This document shows positions 52,843-60,596 of a stretch of 64,000 nucleotides of DNA, piece by piece (position 1 is the stretch's first letter; the number at the start of each line of letters is the position of its first letter). The stretch lies in contig NZ_AOIU01000049.1 in the NCBI RefSeq assembly GCF_000337455.1, positions 37,061 to 101,060 of the forward strand, written 5' to 3'. The stretch is from Halosimplex carlsbadense 2-9-1. Lineage in GTDB: Archaea > Halobacteriota > Halobacteria > Halobacteriales > Haloarculaceae. Both the position numbers and the translations under genes were made by a program. The notes below the pieces were generated by a model that made no database searches, had not been told where the DNA came from, and saw only the letters and a list, made by a program, of their open reading frames with translations.

Positions 52843-54729
52843 CTATTTCTCGCCTCCATTCACGAGATCACTGTTCGCCGCACCAGCTTGTCCTGAAGCG
52901 ACCATTCCGAACTCGTCGAGAGTGTGGTTTGGACTTCGGGAGCGGCCAGTGCTGCCCCCGCTCGGGCCAATCAGCGGCTTTGCGGCGTTTTGACCGATCG
53001 AATACGCGAGGTAGGAATTTCCACTGGCGCCACCGACGAGCGCACCAGTTCCAGTACGGACCGCAGTCGAACCTGCTCGAGCCCCTACCGTAGTACTCGT
53101 TTTCACACCTTCTTTCCCGTAGTGAGCCGCTGTATGGGCCTTTTCGAGTCTATCGAGTGTAGACTCCTTTGCAGCGACGTCCGCATCTGCTTCCTGTTTC
53201 TCGGAGCCGGCCCTTTGGACCGCTTCAGAAAGGTTCACCTGGTGTTCCTGACCGCTCTCCCCCTGGTAAGACGCCATCGTTGCCCCCGTCTCTCGGTCCG
53301 TGTAGACGTCGGCCTCTGAGCTCTCCGCAGGCGACTCAGGGAGGATCTCGTAATCGTTCGCCTGATCCAGGTCCAGCGTCTGTTCGTTAACCGCCTTCGT
53401 GACGAATTCGCTTTTCGCCTGAACCTGAGAGGCCACTTCTCTCGCCCCGTCGAGATTCGACCGAGCGGTACCGGTATCCAATCTCTTTCGGGCGTTCTCG
53501 ACTGTCTTCTTGACAGTCCCGCTCCCAGGCATCTTCTGTGCCCCCCGGTTCATCGCTTTGGACGCAGCACCTTTCATCGGACTTGCTAAGCGGTTCGCCA
53601 GCCCAGAACCGCCAGCTCCGGGAGTCGCGCTCGCTGCTCCACTACCAGATGCTCCAGCCGCACCTGACGCCCCTGCACCGCTACTAGCGCCTGCGGCACC
53701 ACTGGCCCCACCAGCACCGCCACTAGCTGCCGCGCTTCCACTGCCAGCAGCTGCACCGCCGCCACTACCTCCACCACCAGCGATCGCAGCACCACCGACA
53801 CCACCAGTAACGGCCGCGCCGGCGAGAGCAGCTACCGCAATCGTGGCTTTAGAAGCGGCCTCACCAACGCCCAAGGGCTGTCCAGCCCAGGAGACCATCT
53901 TCCAGACGGTAATGATCAAGACGATCGGGAACATGAGGATAAGGACGAGCTCCGCAAACTGGAGCCCGACATTTCCGATAGCGCCGTTTCCTATCGTTTG
54001 CAGGATTCCGCCTTGTTCGAGGACCTGGAAGGTCAAGACGACGATCGCAATGATCGGGCCGCCAAGCAGCGAAAACAGTCCCATCCGCAAGAACGTCGCT
54101 CCGACGTCTCCGGCCGCCTTGAGCGGACCACGGCCCAGGAACCAGATGACCGCAAAGAACGGAGTTCCGATAAACGCCATCCAGACCATAAACCACCGAA
54201 GGAGGAGGAAGAATATGGACAGGAGCAACGCAAGCAGCGCCAAGATCGCGGAGACAACTGAGACGATGAACTCCAAAGCGAACGAAGTCGTCGTTAGACT
54301 TGCCCCCGTGAGATCGTTCCCGTATCCGTAGTTGAGCGAACCTGGGTCTGGGTCGAGGTCCAGGATCGCGACCGTCACAGCGTTCGTCGCGTCAATCGCG
54401 AACCCCCATGCAGGCTGGGAGATCCCGACGAAGAAGATCACCATCACGACGCGAACGGCCATCTCCATGAGGCCCCCTTCACGGTCTTCGCTGAACGGCC
54501 AAGCGATGAGGGAGACGGCGATAGCGATAGGAAGAAGGACCATCGAGATCTCGAAGACGCCGTCCCAAGCGGCACCCGCGTTTGCTGAATCGTAGGGATT
54601 CGGAATCCGGAGGAGACCTTTGATTAGCTCGTCAGTCAGCGCCGTCGACAGCTCGTTTGCGATGTCCTCAGTGAGATGTTGGAAGAACCCCCAGAACGCC
54701 TCAGCGATGGCGTCGGCGAGTCCCATCAC
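52843..54729 (-). CDS. VirB6/TrbL-like polytopic membrane protein
   Basis: A 628-residue protein. The first ~310 residues have about seven hydrophobic segments (for example ILALLALLLSIFFLLLRW and LVLILMFPIVLIITVWKM), as in VirB6/TrbL channel proteins. A Gly/Ala/Ser-only stretch (about residues 312-390) follows, then an acidic helical tail with SEAVQRAGSEKQEADAD and a Gly-rich end. Its ATG overlaps the VirB4 stop by 4 nt, placing it last in the six-gene operon. VirB6-type proteins form the inner-membrane channel with VirB4 in conjugation. The match is by topology and neighbours, not by a motif. Confidence 0.7.
   Translation of the reverse strand: MMGLADAIAEAFWGFFQHLTEDIANELSTALTDELIKGLLRIPNPYDSANAGAAWDGVFEISMVLLPIAIAVSLIAWPFSEDREGGLMEMAVRVVMVIFFVGISQPAWGFAIDATNAVTVAILDLDPDPGSLNYGYGNDLTGASLTTTSFALEFIVSVVSAILALLALLLSIFFLLLRWFMVWMAFIGTPFFAVIWFLGRGPLKAAGDVGATFLRMGLFSLLGGPIIAIVVLTFQVLEQGGILQTIGNGAIGNVGLQFAELVLILMFPIVLIITVWKMVSWAGQPLGVGEAASKATIAVAALAGAAVTGGVGGAAIAGGGGSGGGAAAGSGSAAASGGAGGASGAAGASSGAGASGAAGASGSGAASATPGAGGSGLANRLASPMKGAASKAMNRGAQKMPGSGTVKKTVENARKRLDTGTARSNLDGAREVASQVQAKSEFVTKAVNEQTLDLDQANDYEILPESPAESSEADVYTDRETGATMASYQGESGQEHQVNLSEAVQRAGSEKQEADADVAAKESTLDRLEKAHTAAHYGKEGVKTSTTVGARAGSTAVRTGTGALVGGASGNSYLAYSIGQNAAKPLIGPSGGSTGRSRSPNHTLDEFGMVASGQAGAANSDLVNGGEK
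53560..53800. repeat. Gly/Ala/Ser low-complexity coding tract
   Basis: Short GCC/GGT/AGC-type codon runs inside the VirB6-like gene encode about 80 residues made almost only of Gly, Ala and Ser. It is a flexible linker between the membrane region and the cytoplasmic tail. Such tracts change length easily by slippage. Confidence 0.6.
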
Positions 54730-57026
54730 CGATCACCGGACACTGGCGCTTCGGAAGAATCCGATCCGGAGGATGGCGTCCCGAGATCGTCGAATTGCTG
54801 GGCGAACTTGCCGGAGAGTTCTATATCCAGGTCGCGGTTCGCCACCTCCGGCATGTCAGTGAGGTCCGGAGTCGAGTCACTGGTGTGGTCAGGTCGAATT
54901 ACGTTCTCCGTCTTCTCGATGTGCTCCCACGGGTCGAGGTTATTGTCGATCACATGATGCTCGAACTCACCCGAGTGGACCTCCAGACGACGTCGTCCGT
55001 GTCTCGTCGTCGAAAGGAGGCAGCCGGAGTAGCCGGACTCCTGGCCCCGTGGCGCCGATTGGAGGAATTTCACTTCGGCAGGCGAGAGGTCGAAGTACTC
55101 CTTCGTCACGTCGGCCACGGACTGCGCATAGAAGAGCATCTTGATGTCACAGTTTTCGTAGACCTCGCGACGCTCTTCGGTCCGGAGGAATTCGTGGGCT
55201 GTCTGGCTCATCAGCGTCAGACCCGCGTCATAGTGGCGAGCGTGACGGATGAAGAGGTTGATCAGGTCGCGCGTCGACGCGCGACCAAGCAGGTAATGAG
55301 CCTCGTCGAAGGTAACGTCGAAGCGGCTTGGGGAGCGTTTGGCTTCGAGATAGGCCCACTGGAGCATGGAGTGAAGGATCAACGGCATCTCACCCGTGTC
55401 GGCGAAGGAGCTCATGTCCATCACGACGAGTCGGGAGTTGAGGTCCAGATTCGTCTGACCGTTCAGGTTGTGGTTGATGCCGCCAGGCTTGAACGACTCA
55501 AACTTCGGCTCGAGCGCCTGTGCCACCTCTCTGTGAGTGTCAGAGGGCGTGAAGACGGCCTTCGGAACGGAGACGGGCGTATCCGTGATGGGCTCTCCGT
55601 CCTCCGAGAGGACGCCGAGTTCCTGGAAGTGGCCGATTTCGGCTGGGCTGGCGACACCTTTCTCGACGGCCTCGAACAACCCACCAGCCGAGATGACTTG
55701 GACACCACGGATCAAGTCATCGATGATTGGCGATTCATTCGCGTACGTGTCGTAATCACCGAGGACGATCCCCTTGGAGAGGTACGCATAGTGGGCTGCC
55801 TGGATCGCCATCCCCTCTTCAGCTGCTGGGAGTCCCCCGCGTTCTTCGTAGTGAGTATTGAGCATCTCGACGACAGACCGAACCGTGAGTGGATACGTAT
55901 CCTCACTCGCACCGACTCCCTCTGCAGGTGGCTCGATATCCATCGGGTTGACCTTCTGAGCCCCACCGAACCGGATCACCTCTCCTCCCAGTTTTTCCGC
56001 GAAGAACGGATAGTCGTCGCCCGCGGGGTCGAACAGCACGCATTGTACATCAGGTTCCGCAAGCAGACGTCGATAGATTTCTAGCTTCCGGGCGTAGCTC
56101 TTCCCTGATCCTGTCTTCCCGGAGATCACGGCACCGAATCCGGAGTGAGCATAGCGGTCCAGGATGACCGGACGCGAGGTATCGTCGAACCCCAGAAGAA
56201 TACCTTCATCGTCGTAGATCGGTGGCTCGACGAGGTTAAACAGCGTCCCCAGAGCTTCGAGCTGGATGGGGTGGACGTTCTTGATTGTGTCTGTCGCGAG
56301 CGGGACGATACTCCCGTTAGCGTCGATCTGCTGGTGGCGCAGGACGGTCGTCTCGACGTCCTGTTCTGCCAGTATACTGTCGACCCGCTCGCGCATCGCC
56401 TCTAGCTCGTCCCGAGAGTCCGCAACGAGTTCGATATAGATCGCGATGTCGTAGATTTTGGTCGTTCCTCTGATTACGTCCTGCAGGATTCGCAGGAGGT
56501 CATCGCGCTCGAGTTCATCCTGGTGCGTATCGGTTCTCCCTTTTCGAGACTTGAGCGTAAGGGCAGTCGTGGTTTGCGTATAGCGGCGTTGGAGTTGCTT
56601 GCGAACCTTCGCGGGGTCTCGAGGGTTAATGTGGAGCGAAAGCCGGAGGTTGACGTCCGCCAGGGTGAGCGGGACGAGCCAACCCAATCCCACTTTTCGC
56701 GGGAACCCGGTAACCGTCAGGATTTGACTCAGTCTTTCGTCCCGAACCTGGAATTCTGGGTGTCGATCCATCGCGCGAGGCGCGACGAGTTTCTTGTCGA
56801 GATTCTCGCGTTCTTCGAGAGATTCGACAGCTGAAACGAGCGGTAACTCGTCTGACTGGAGCTGATAGGCTGCCCACTCGATATTCCGCCGAGTAGCTTC
56901 TTGATCCAGAAGTTCGAGGTAGTCGATGGCCGTCTGCGTCTGTTCTCCGGAGAGATCGTCGATCGGGATTCGTTCCGACTCCTCGTCGGGCGTATCCGTT
57001 CCGAATAGTTTGTCTAATGGGTTCAT
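54726..57026 (-). CDS. VirB4/TraC-family conjugation ATPase
   Basis: A 766-residue ATPase. Walker A is SGKTGSGKSYARKLE (near residue 300), Walker B is VTFDEAHYLLGR (near 600), with LVVMDMSSFAD, LTLMSQTAHEFL and a C-terminal arginine-containing region in the usual VirB4 order. The N-terminal ~250 residues match the VirB4/CagE-type domain (HINPRDPAKVRKQLQRRY). VirB4 powers type IV secretion and conjugative pili; archaeal versions such as this are found on plasmids and integrated elements. It follows the preceding membrane protein by 6 nt. It is the surest marker that this region is a conjugation module. Confidence 0.9.
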   Translation of the reverse strand: MNPLDKLFGTDTPDEESERIPIDDLSGEQTQTAIDYLELLDQEATRRNIEWAAYQLQSDELPLVSAVESLEERENLDKKLVAPRAMDRHPEFQVRDERLSQILTVTGFPRKVGLGWLVPLTLADVNLRLSLHINPRDPAKVRKQLQRRYTQTTTALTLKSRKGRTDTHQDELERDDLLRILQDVIRGTTKIYDIAIYIELVADSRDELEAMRERVDSILAEQDVETTVLRHQQIDANGSIVPLATDTIKNVHPIQLEALGTLFNLVEPPIYDDEGILLGFDDTSRPVILDRYAHSGFGAVISGKTGSGKSYARKLEIYRRLLAEPDVQCVLFDPAGDDYPFFAEKLGGEVIRFGGAQKVNPMDIEPPAEGVGASEDTYPLTVRSVVEMLNTHYEERGGLPAAEEGMAIQAAHYAYLSKGIVLGDYDTYANESPIIDDLIRGVQVISAGGLFEAVEKGVASPAEIGHFQELGVLSEDGEPITDTPVSVPKAVFTPSDTHREVAQALEPKFESFKPGGINHNLNGQTNLDLNSRLVVMDMSSFADTGEMPLILHSMLQWAYLEAKRSPSRFDVTFDEAHYLLGRASTRDLINLFIRHARHYDAGLTLMSQTAHEFLRTEERREVYENCDIKMLFYAQSVADVTKEYFDLSPAEVKFLQSAPRGQESGYSGCLLSTTRHGRRRLEVHSGEFEHHVIDNNLDPWEHIEKTENVIRPDHTSDSTPDLTDMPEVANRDLDIELSGKFAQQFDDLGTPSSGSDSSEAPVSGDR

Positions 57027-57032
57027 GTGTCC

Positions 57033-58628
57033 TCAGATCCGCTCCTCATCCGCGCCCGCCCCAGCGTCCGTCTCCTCGGTAGATTCCGATGCTGCCTGTT
57101 CGATGGCTTCTGTCCCGCTACTGTCGTCATCTGAGACGCCTTCATCGCTGCGTGATTCGGGACCTCTCGTTGCTCCAGACTGGTCACCTTCGTCGGGGTC
57201 GTCGCGGTTGGCGCTCTGGGTCTCTTGGCCGCCATCAGGAGCGACTTCAACAGAGGCCAGATGTGAGAGGTCGAGCTGACGACGGGAGCGGACCGCTAAC
57301 CCGATCCCAGCGACCAAGAGGAAAACACCGACGGCGTACACTTCGACGGTAAAGGTGGTGAGCTCGGGATTCGAGAAGTTCCAATCGGCGGGGTAGGCGT
57401 CGACAAAGAATTTCGTCGCGACGCCGGCTATAGCGAGTCCGACACCTCCGAGAATCTTCGCGACCCTCCCCGTGGGAAGGAGAATGATGAGACTCATAAA
57501 TAACGCAGGCAGACTCGCCATGCCACCAGCGAACGCCGCCGTACGAACCATCCAGTAGGTGTCACTCCCACGGGTTGCTCCTTCCATCGTCCAGACGAAC
57601 GCACCGAGAGATCCGAGGCCGATGGCGACACTCAGTAGCGATAGAAGTACGCCCGCGTATATCGACGCTGGAACAACCGGACGACGTCCGTATCCGACAG
57701 GACCGATGTTCCGGGCATACCAGCGGAGGATGCGGTCCTTCGAAACTCTGTCTACGAGGTCCGGATGTGCATACCCGCCCTCTTCGACCGGCACAAGCGG
57801 GTCTATGTCGGAATCCAGCTCAGGTTCAGGATAGGTCTCAGAGACGCGCTCGAACGTCTCTTCCGAGTCGACATCTTGCTCGTCCTCGTCAGTAGCTGCT
57901 TCTTCAGCGTCGATCGCAGCAGCGTCCTCATCTGGTCCAATGAACGCTCCTTGTGTGAACGAGATTGGCGGTTTTTCACCGTGGTAGACCTCGTACAGAA
58001 CTTCGAGAACCGACGCCCTGGTGTCGAGGATTGTCGTCGTCACCTGCGTCTGGGGGAGCTTCGAAGCGACGCGCTGGGCGCGTGCCTGGACCTCTTCGAG
58101 GAACGCTGGTTCGTCCTCGACGATCTCCTCCCCACCGCCAGGAAGCATCGAACGAACGGTGTCCATAAAACCGTCGTCGAAGTCCTCGTTCTTCGGGACT
58201 GAGACCGCGACGTAGAAGTCCCGGTCGCGAATCTCAGCAACCTCGATGATGTTCCGAAGCCACTGAGCGTGATAGTAGCGTCCGTAGTCCAGAAGCGGTG
58301 ATTCGTCGAGGGAGTCGTCGTCATCCTGCTGTCTGTCGTTTGGTCCGATAACTGGGTCGTCGTACCCCTCGAATCGGCTGAGATACGGCTCCGGATCGTA
58401 GACCGTCGTCATCGAGAGGATCTGCGTCGGGAACTTCAACCCCCGTAAGTACGTCAGGAAGGACACGTACAAGCTTTCGCGACGCTCTTCGGAGAGGATA
58501 AGCCAGTCACGAGGCTCGACTTTGATCAGCATCGCGTAACTCGTCGGAGTTTCGACGATGCCGCCATCACGGACGTTTTTGAAGTCCATGAGATCGAGCG
58601 TCGACCCCGTTGAGTGGAATTCACTCAT
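57033..58628 (-). CDS. T4SS membrane protein, VirB4-N-like domain plus TM segments
   Basis: A 531-residue protein. Residues ~1-220 (IVETPTSYAMLIKVEPRDWL, then FPTQILSMTTVYDPEPYL) resemble the N-terminal domain of VirB4/TraC ATPases but no P-loop follows. Residues ~315-460 hold four hydrophobic segments, and the tail is Ser/Asp/Glu-rich. Its start directly abuts the stop of the PrgI-like gene and its stop is 6 nt before virB4. In gram-positive and archaeal conjugation clusters a similar protein sits between PrgI and VirB4. It probably anchors the ATPase at the membrane; this is inference. Confidence 0.65.
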   Translation of the reverse strand: MSEFHSTGSTLDLMDFKNVRDGGIVETPTSYAMLIKVEPRDWLILSEERRESLYVSFLTYLRGLKFPTQILSMTTVYDPEPYLSRFEGYDDPVIGPNDRQQDDDDSLDESPLLDYGRYYHAQWLRNIIEVAEIRDRDFYVAVSVPKNEDFDDGFMDTVRSMLPGGGEEIVEDEPAFLEEVQARAQRVASKLPQTQVTTTILDTRASVLEVLYEVYHGEKPPISFTQGAFIGPDEDAAAIDAEEAATDEDEQDVDSEETFERVSETYPEPELDSDIDPLVPVEEGGYAHPDLVDRVSKDRILRWYARNIGPVGYGRRPVVPASIYAGVLLSLLSVAIGLGSLGAFVWTMEGATRGSDTYWMVRTAAFAGGMASLPALFMSLIILLPTGRVAKILGGVGLAIAGVATKFFVDAYPADWNFSNPELTTFTVEVYAVGVFLLVAGIGLAVRSRRQLDLSHLASVEVAPDGGQETQSANRDDPDEGDQSGATRGPESRSDEGVSDDDSSGTEAIEQAASESTEETDAGAGADEERI

Positions 58629-59084
58629 CTATGCATCCCCAGTCCCAGCGGGCCCATCGAGAGTAACGAGGTCCTCATCCAGTCCGAGCGGATCGGGATT
58701 CGAAGTAGTGGTTCCTCCGGCCGATTCAGCGTCTTCGCTGTCCACTACTGTGAGCCAGACATCTTCCGGAGAGCTGGTCACGAGTCCGTTTTCCCCCTCC
58801 TCGGGAGGTTTCCAGATGTAGTGCGTCTGCCCCCGGTAGTGCCGGAGGAGTGCGCCGGCGAATCGGAGCGGCTGTTGACCCGGTGGAGTCTGCTTGTAAA
58901 TCACCGCGCCGATGAGGACACCGACCACGACTAGCGGGAGGGTGATGATCAGCGGGAGTCCGATAGCGTAGAGAATCAAGCATGGGACGACGGGTGGCCC
59001 CATCGACTCGGCGAGTTTGCGAGCTGAGACGCCCAGAACCTTCGAGGCTAACAGGTGGGAGGCCATCGGGATGTCCTGCGTCAT
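58629..59084 (-). CDS. PrgI/VirB3-like small membrane protein
   Basis: A 151-residue protein with a hydrophobic hairpin at about residues 32-62 (LILYAIGLPLIITLPLVVVG) followed by PLRFAGALLRHYRGQTHYIW, the conserved post-membrane pattern of PrgI/VirB3 proteins, then an acidic tail. Its ATG overlaps the previous stop by 4 nt. PrgI proteins lie just before VirB4 in conjugation operons and dock the ATPase. The family call is by pattern; orientation in the membrane is not known. Confidence 0.65.
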   Translation of the reverse strand: MTQDIPMASHLLASKVLGVSARKLAESMGPPVVPCLILYAIGLPLIITLPLVVVGVLIGAVIYKQTPPGQQPLRFAGALLRHYRGQTHYIWKPPEEGENGLVTSSPEDVWLTVVDSEDAESAGGTTTSNPDPLGLDEDLVTLDGPAGTGDA

Positions 59085-59299
59085 CGCTGTTCACCGGCCA
59101 CGTCTGGTTGACTTTCAGCGGTCCTATCGCCGCAACCCGCGGTGGGCTCCTGCAGCCAGCCCTGCTCGGAAACCAGCAATCGCTGTTCGGCTTTGAGCAT
59201 TAGCCCCCGCCAGGTCAACCCGAGATCGTCTCGAACAGCGTCCAACCACGCGTACTGGTCGCTGTCAGCGATCTTGATCCGAGTTCTGTGCGCACTCAC
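59081..59299 (-). CDS. small WRG-motif protein of the conjugation operon
   Basis: A 72-residue protein from GTG 59299, overlapping the stop of the preceding gene (GTGA). It contains RIKIADSDQYAWLDAVRDDL followed by GLTWRGLMLKAE, closely like the N-terminus of the gene before it (IQIDWHSREEYERLRDLRDR, then GLLWRGVLLEGA). The pair therefore seems to come from a duplication. The fold may be a short beta strand plus helix DNA-binding unit of ribbon-helix-helix type, as used for relaxosome or operon control proteins, but that is a guess from pattern and position. Confidence 0.6.
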   Translation of the reverse strand: MSAHRTRIKIADSDQYAWLDAVRDDLGLTWRGLMLKAEQRLLVSEQGWLQEPTAGCGDRTAESQPDVAGEQR

Positions 59300-59895
59300 G
59301 CGATATCACCCTCGTTGGTTTCGAGTGCGTACTGGTCGTAATCGCAGTAAGGATCGACCGGATCTTCGCTACCTTGGGGTTCTACCCCTCCGGTCTGAGG
59401 GTCTTCTACGCGAGGGGGTAATGCTGCAGACCGGACCGGGTCTCTATCCCGACAATCGTCCGCTTGTTCGTCCCACCGTCGATACAGCCGTTTTCGGGAG
59501 TGTTCTGATTCGACCTCAGGATCCGGCTGCTCGATTTCAGTTTGCCCGATACCTGAACTCGATCGAGTCTCTTCCGCAGAGACGGTGTCAGTTTCTTCCT
59601 CGTCAGACGGCCTGCTACCGAGATCATGGTCGGAGTTACTCCGTTCTGCCGTCTGTTCACGCAGTTCCGAACGAAGGGAGACGCGTTCGGGCGCCATGCC
59701 CTCGTATTCGCCCGGAGTGTTCTGGTTCGCGAGTTCGGGGTTGAGTTCGAAGAGTGCCTGGAGCAGATCCAAGCTCTCAGCGTTTTTTGCGCCCTCTAGA
59801 AGGACTCCTCGCCATAGCAGCCCGTGCCTGTCTCGGAGATCCCGAAGGCGTTCGTATTCTTCTCTGGAGTGCCAGTCAATCTGGATTTCGTGCAT
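59296..59895 (-). CDS. WRG-motif protein with long acidic tail, first gene of conjugation operon
   Basis: A 199-residue protein from ATG 59895. The frame stays open to an ATG at 60069, but those 58 codons are not acidic and overlap the palindromic control region, so the inner start is preferred. Residues 1-45 are the WRG unit shared with the next gene (I-x-I, EY, RD, GL-x-WRG). The remaining ~150 residues are disordered, rich in Asp, Glu, Ser and Arg. It starts the six-gene operon ending with the VirB6-like gene. A DNA-binding regulator or accessory of transfer is possible. Confidence 0.55.
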   Translation of the reverse strand: MHEIQIDWHSREEYERLRDLRDRHGLLWRGVLLEGAKNAESLDLLQALFELNPELANQNTPGEYEGMAPERVSLRSELREQTAERSNSDHDLGSRPSDEEETDTVSAEETRSSSGIGQTEIEQPDPEVESEHSRKRLYRRWDEQADDCRDRDPVRSAALPPRVEDPQTGGVEPQGSEDPVDPYCDYDQYALETNEGDIA

Positions 59896-60212
59896 AGGAG
59901 GGTGTCCTCTGTAGGCCTGAGTGGGAAAGAACTCCCGAGCAAGACTCGCCAATCGAGGAGAGTGGGTAGATGCCCCTGAAAGGGGGTCCGCTACCACGTA
60001 TTCCACCAATTGGAAACGCGAGAAACCATCTGTTCGAACAGAACAGTGGTTTTGCTCAGGGCTTTCCATCGGCGCTGGATACGCCAGTGTGGGATAAGCA
60101 CTTTCCAGAATTAGAACATTTGAAACACTTACAACCGTTTCAATTTTGGAGTGTATATGGGTTCAGACACCGATTTTCCGGATAGCTCAGCCATCGCCAA
60201 AGTAGAAATGCG
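59896..60212. promoter_or_regulatory. divergent control region of the conjugation module
   Basis: About 317 bp between the minus- and plus-strand conjugation operons. It holds several dyads: CCCC-tgaaa-GGGG (59973-59985), CCAATTGG (60006-60013) and a perfect palindrome CTGTTCGAACAG (60030-60041) nested between AAACCA (60023-60028) and TGGTTT (60047-60052). These are candidate operators. I found no clear gene. Confidence 0.5.
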
Positions 60213-60596
60213 ATGGAACCACCTCCTATGTTCACACCAGAAATTCTCGAGATTGGTGGGGTGTTCGTCCCTATCGGTGGGTCGATCACTCACACCGAAC
60301 TCGATACACTGTGGCTTCTCGACGTAGCCCTTGCACAGTCTGTCGATATCCCGCTTCAATCGGGACTATCGAGTGACCTCCTCGATGCAGTCCAGGTTCC
60401 CGCCTGGGTCGGAATGACTATGAAAAAACTCGGCCTCGTCGTCTTGATCCTCGGAACGATCGGGTATTTCATGAGTCCTAGTCTCCGCGGCCGTCGGCGG
60501 AGCTTCCAATTCGCAGTAAGCGGCCTGTTTCTCACTGTCTTTGGAATCGCATTCGTCCCGCTCCAGAACCTGATCGCATATGTCCTCAATGGGTGA
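60213..60596 (+). CDS. small membrane protein of the conjugation module
   Basis: A 127-residue protein starting at ATG 60213 (or ATG 60228). Residues ~1-65 are extracytoplasmic-like or soluble; two hydrophobic segments follow (LGLVVLILGTIGYFM and FAVSGLFLTVFGIAFVPL), separated by an Arg-rich loop. It overlaps the next gene by 17 nt. Two-segment small proteins of this type occur as pilin or VirB2-like subunits in conjugation clusters, but no signature confirms that here. Confidence 0.55.
   Translation: MEPPPMFTPEILEIGGVFVPIGGSITHTELDTLWLLDVALAQSVDIPLQSGLSSDLLDAVQVPAWVGMTMKKLGLVVLILGTIGYFMSPSLRGRRRSFQFAVSGLFLTVFGIAFVPLQNLIAYVLNG

Noticed and set aside
59896..60069. Longer start (ATG 60069) for the WRG protein.
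   Set aside because: The added 58 codons are not acidic and cover the palindromic control region; the WRG unit begins right after ATG 59895.
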